A stretch of 37,390 nt of DNA from Thermogemmatispora tikiterensis (GTDB lineage: Bacteria; Chloroflexota; Ktedonobacteria; Ktedonobacterales; Ktedonobacteraceae): assembly GCF_003268475.1 (NCBI RefSeq), contig NZ_MCIF01000002.1:5912818-5950207 (forward strand). Direction: 5' to 3'. Positions within the stretch are counted from its first letter, which is position 1, and each line of letters starts with the position of its first letter. The notes under the pieces were generated by a model. It was not told where the DNA came from. It was given only the letters and a program-made list of their open reading frames with translations, and did no database searches. This document shows positions 35,634 through 37,390 of this stretch, piece by piece. The position numbers and the translations under genes were made by a program.

Positions 35634-36794
35634 GTGGTCGCTCGTATCCACCAGCAGCAAGGCAAGCGTTCCCCTCAGACCCCTCGCCAGACAGTGGTTT
35701 CCCGCTATACGCCTCCTCCCAAGGGGGAACATCTGCTACGCCACTGCATTGAGGAGTATCTCCTGGACCATTGGAGTCAGAACCATAGTCCCAAAACGCT
35801 CGAATGGCACCAGCTCACCTTGAGGAAATTGGAGCCGTTCCTGGAGCAGCAAGGCATCACCCTCGTCGAAGAGATCGAGCGAGTGCATCTGCTCTCCTGG
35901 CTGAGTGAGCTGGGTACGCGAACGGGAGCACATGGCAAACGATTGGCAGCCCGTTCGGTCAACACCTATGCGCGGTCCATGCGGGCATTCTGCAACTGGC
36001 TGGAAGCCCGAGGCTATGTCTCGCGATCGCCGGCAGCGGATGTCAGCATGCCCAAAGTGGGCAAGCCCCTCATTCGGATCATTGAGCAAGAGGAATTCAA
36101 GCGCCTGCTGCAAGCCTGTGCGTCGCTTTCTGAATCTGGCCCCCTAGCGGACTATCATGCAGCGCGCAATCGCGCCATCCTGTGGCTCCTCTATGATACA
36201 GGCATTCGCCTTGCGGAATTGTGCGGTCTGCGTCTGGTGGATCTGGATCGAAAAAAGGGGGTGATTCAGGTCCAGGGGAAGGGCGAGAAGGAGCGGCAGA
36301 TTGCCCTTGGGAGAAAAGCTCTGAGGGCCTTGCTGCTCTATGTGGACCACTATCGCCCCACTGCCGAGCAGCTCGCGGAGATGGGGAACCCAGGAGAAGA
36401 TCATCTCTTCCTGGGTGAGCGAGGTTGTGGTCTCACCCGTCGAGGCGTCGATATGCTCTTTCGCCGCCTTCGTCAGCGGGTCGCCTGGCCAGAGGAGCGG
36501 CGTCTGAGTCCCCATGTGTTCCGCCATACCTTCGCCGTTCGCTACTTGATGCTTGGGGGCGATATCTATACGCTCCAGGCGCTGTTAGGCCATGAGGATA
36601 TTGCTACTATTAAGGAATACATGCATCTGAGTAATACGGCGGTCCAGGAGCAGAAGCGGAAATTTAGCCCTGGTGATCATGTGGCCGTGGAACCTGGGCC
36701 TGGAGGGAGGAAACCTTGGCAGCGTTCCCGCGAGTCTGCCAGGAGCAAGCAGGGGGGTGGCCGGGGCAGGAAACCGGGAGCCGCAAGCGTCTAG
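35634..36794 (+). CDS. Tyrosine recombinase/integrase
   Basis: The 386-residue protein has an N-terminal SAM-like core-binding domain (about 35-130, EYLLDHWSQNHSPKTLEWHQ) and a C-terminal catalytic domain. Catalytic residues are all present: Arg192 (YDTGIRLAELCGL), Lys216 (QGKGEKER), His294 and Arg297 (SPHVFRHTF), His320 (LLGHEDIATIKEYMH) and nucleophile Tyr329. The tail beyond residue 350 is Gly/Arg/Lys-rich and longer than in XerC/D. The start is GTG 35634, with AAGGAGG six bases upstream. Position right behind tRNA-Gly suggests the integrase of an element inserted at that tRNA, although a matching att repeat is not seen within the window. Confidence 0.93.
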   Translation: MVARIHQQQGKRSPQTPRQTVVSRYTPPPKGEHLLRHCIEEYLLDHWSQNHSPKTLEWHQLTLRKLEPFLEQQGITLVEEIERVHLLSWLSELGTRTGAHGKRLAARSVNTYARSMRAFCNWLEARGYVSRSPAADVSMPKVGKPLIRIIEQEEFKRLLQACASLSESGPLADYHAARNRAILWLLYDTGIRLAELCGLRLVDLDRKKGVIQVQGKGEKERQIALGRKALRALLLYVDHYRPTAEQLAEMGNPGEDHLFLGERGCGLTRRGVDMLFRRLRQRVAWPEERRLSPHVFRHTFAVRYLMLGGDIYTLQALLGHEDIATIKEYMHLSNTAVQEQKRKFSPGDHVAVEPGPGGRKPWQRSRESARSKQGGGRGRKPGAASV

Positions 36795-36912
36795 GTGCGC
36801 TGCTGGGCGTCTGCGTCCTGCGCAAGTCCTCATCATGGCTTCCACGCGCGTGGAGAGGCCTGTCCTTCGAGCCTCCGGGGGTGACCCATCGAGCGGCGGG
36901 ATCATGGGGAAC

Positions 36913-37011
36913 GCGGGAAGGAGGCGGGAAGCAAGCGGGAGGGGAGCGGGAACCAGCCGGGAAGCTCCTGGAATCGCGGCGGGAACCCGACAGGAACGGG
37001 CCAGGAAGGCC
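36913..37011 (+). repeat. Tandem array of nine 11-bp units (GCGGGAA core)
   Basis: Units starting at 36913, 36924, 36935, 36946, 36957, 36967/36968, 36979, 36990 and 37001 share the core GCGGGAA or a close variant (GCGGGAG, CCGGGAA, CCTGGAA, ACAGGAA, CCAGGAA), each followed by four variable bases. The period is 11 bp, close to one helical turn, and not a multiple of three, so it is not a protein repeat. No gene can be supported in 36795-37390. Confidence 0.65.
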
Positions 37012-37260
37012 CCTTGTGCACCGGCGGCGGCTGTTCTCCGCTGCTTCCCCTCCAGGGGGGAGCGTGTTCCGTAGGGGAGGTGCTTGCCCCCCCTTGCCCA
37101 GTCTTGTCTTCCTTTCCGGCGGAGACGAACGTGCCCCCTCGTCCTGGCAGGTCCCACCTGCCGCTGCTTCGACGAGCCACCACGTGCCTGCGCTCTGACA
37201 GCCGTAGAGCGGTGGCCTCTCGCCTGGGTCCAGGAAGCGACCCAGCGGCGACCAGTGACC

Positions 37261-37282
37261 TTCCCGGTCGCTTCCCGGCTCA
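37261..37282 (-). repeat. Two inverted copies of the 11-bp unit
   Basis: TTCCCGGTCGC and TTCCCGGCTCA follow each other with the same 11-bp period. On the minus strand they read CCGGGAA, the variant core of the array at 36913-37011. They are about 250 bp away and in the opposite orientation. Confidence 0.5.
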
Positions 37283-37304
37283 CTCCTGAAGCAGGACGGA
37301 GAGA

Positions 37305-37361
37305 GGCTGCTACACTGTTCCCTGCCTGGGAGCATACCCGGCAGCAAGCAGTGTAGCAGCC
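37305..37361. other. Long stem-loop near the right window edge
   Basis: GGCTGCTACACTG (37305-37317) and CAGTGTAGCAGCC (37349-37361) form a perfect 13-bp stem. Inside, GCCTGGG and CCCGGC pair with one bulge around an AGCATA loop. AAAGGAG and an ATG (37373) follow at the window end, so it may be the leader of a gene outside the window, or an element end. Confidence 0.5.
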
Positions 37362-37390
37362 TTGAAAGGAGTATGCATACCAGTCAACGA

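Noticed and set aside
36585..37347. Two overlapping minus-strand frames of about 230 codons each, behind and over the integrase end
   Set aside because: They are Gly/Arg/Pro/Ser-rich, overlap each other in different frames, cover the integrase 3' end and the 11-bp array, and have no ribosome binding site or recognisable domain.
35440..37390. Direct repeat of the tRNA-Gly 3' end as a distal attachment site
   Set aside because: The T-arm and acceptor 3' sequence of tRNA-Gly does not recur to the right within the window, so no att site pair can be claimed.

Overview
The window is GC-rich bacterial DNA whose intergenic spaces still carry AT-rich promoters. Gene content and protein style fit a Chloroflexota lineage of the Ktedonobacteria type (Thermogemmatispora-like): many paralogous UbiE-like methyltransferases, GAF-rich regulators, a PucR/CdaR-type regulator, ATP-dependent hydantoinase genes and a small Chloroflexi-style membrane protein beside tRNAs. 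This placement rests on recognition only; no search was run.

Left part (1-9.6 kb). Two tandem SAM-dependent methyltransferase paralogues (the first cut by the window edge) precede an acetate/propionate-CoA ligase. An AraC-family regulator is divergent from a cupin (hydroxynitrile-lyase-like) and a deazaflavin (F420)-dependent nitroreductase-like protein. Next comes about 2.5 kb of decayed mobile DNA: a possible transposase corpse, a 5'-truncated IS200/IS605-type tnpB with its right-end hairpin, and a broken unknown gene. A third methyltransferase paralogue follows on the minus strand.

Middle part (9.8-27.6 kb). On the minus strand an XRE-cupin regulator, HyuA and HyuB form a tight operon. 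Downstream on the same strand lie an ECF transporter S component, a fused double EcfA ATPase and EcfT. Divergent from it, a TetR regulator with a clear tandem operator drives a 14-TM MFS efflux pump. Then a GAF-GAF-PucR regulator is divergent from an NCS1 purine/pyrimidine permease and a CodA-type cytosine deaminase whose Asp314-equivalent residue is serine. Read together, the region looks like uptake and hydrolysis of small N-heterocycles (cytosine or 5-methylcytosine, hydantoins, possibly creatinine-derived N-methylhydantoin). The exact substrate is inference.

Right part (28-37.4 kb). A GAF-GAF-PAS histidine kinase overlaps an NtrC-type response regulator with an altered GAFTGA loop. A HTH/GAF-like regulator, a stand-alone receiver protein, a small membrane protein, tRNA-Pro(TGG) and tRNA-Gly(TCC) follow. 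A tyrosine recombinase lies just behind tRNA-Gly, separated from it by degenerate tRNA-Gly echoes. Beyond it is a gene-free stretch with an 11-bp tandem repeat array, inverted copies of the same unit and a long stem-loop, which together look like the end or control region of an integrated element.

The most unusual non-coding structures are a compact three-way junction with complementary loops at 9823-9889, a possible 15+8 bp pseudoknot at the hyuB stop codon (13819-13885), and the 11-bp-phased array at 36913-37011.
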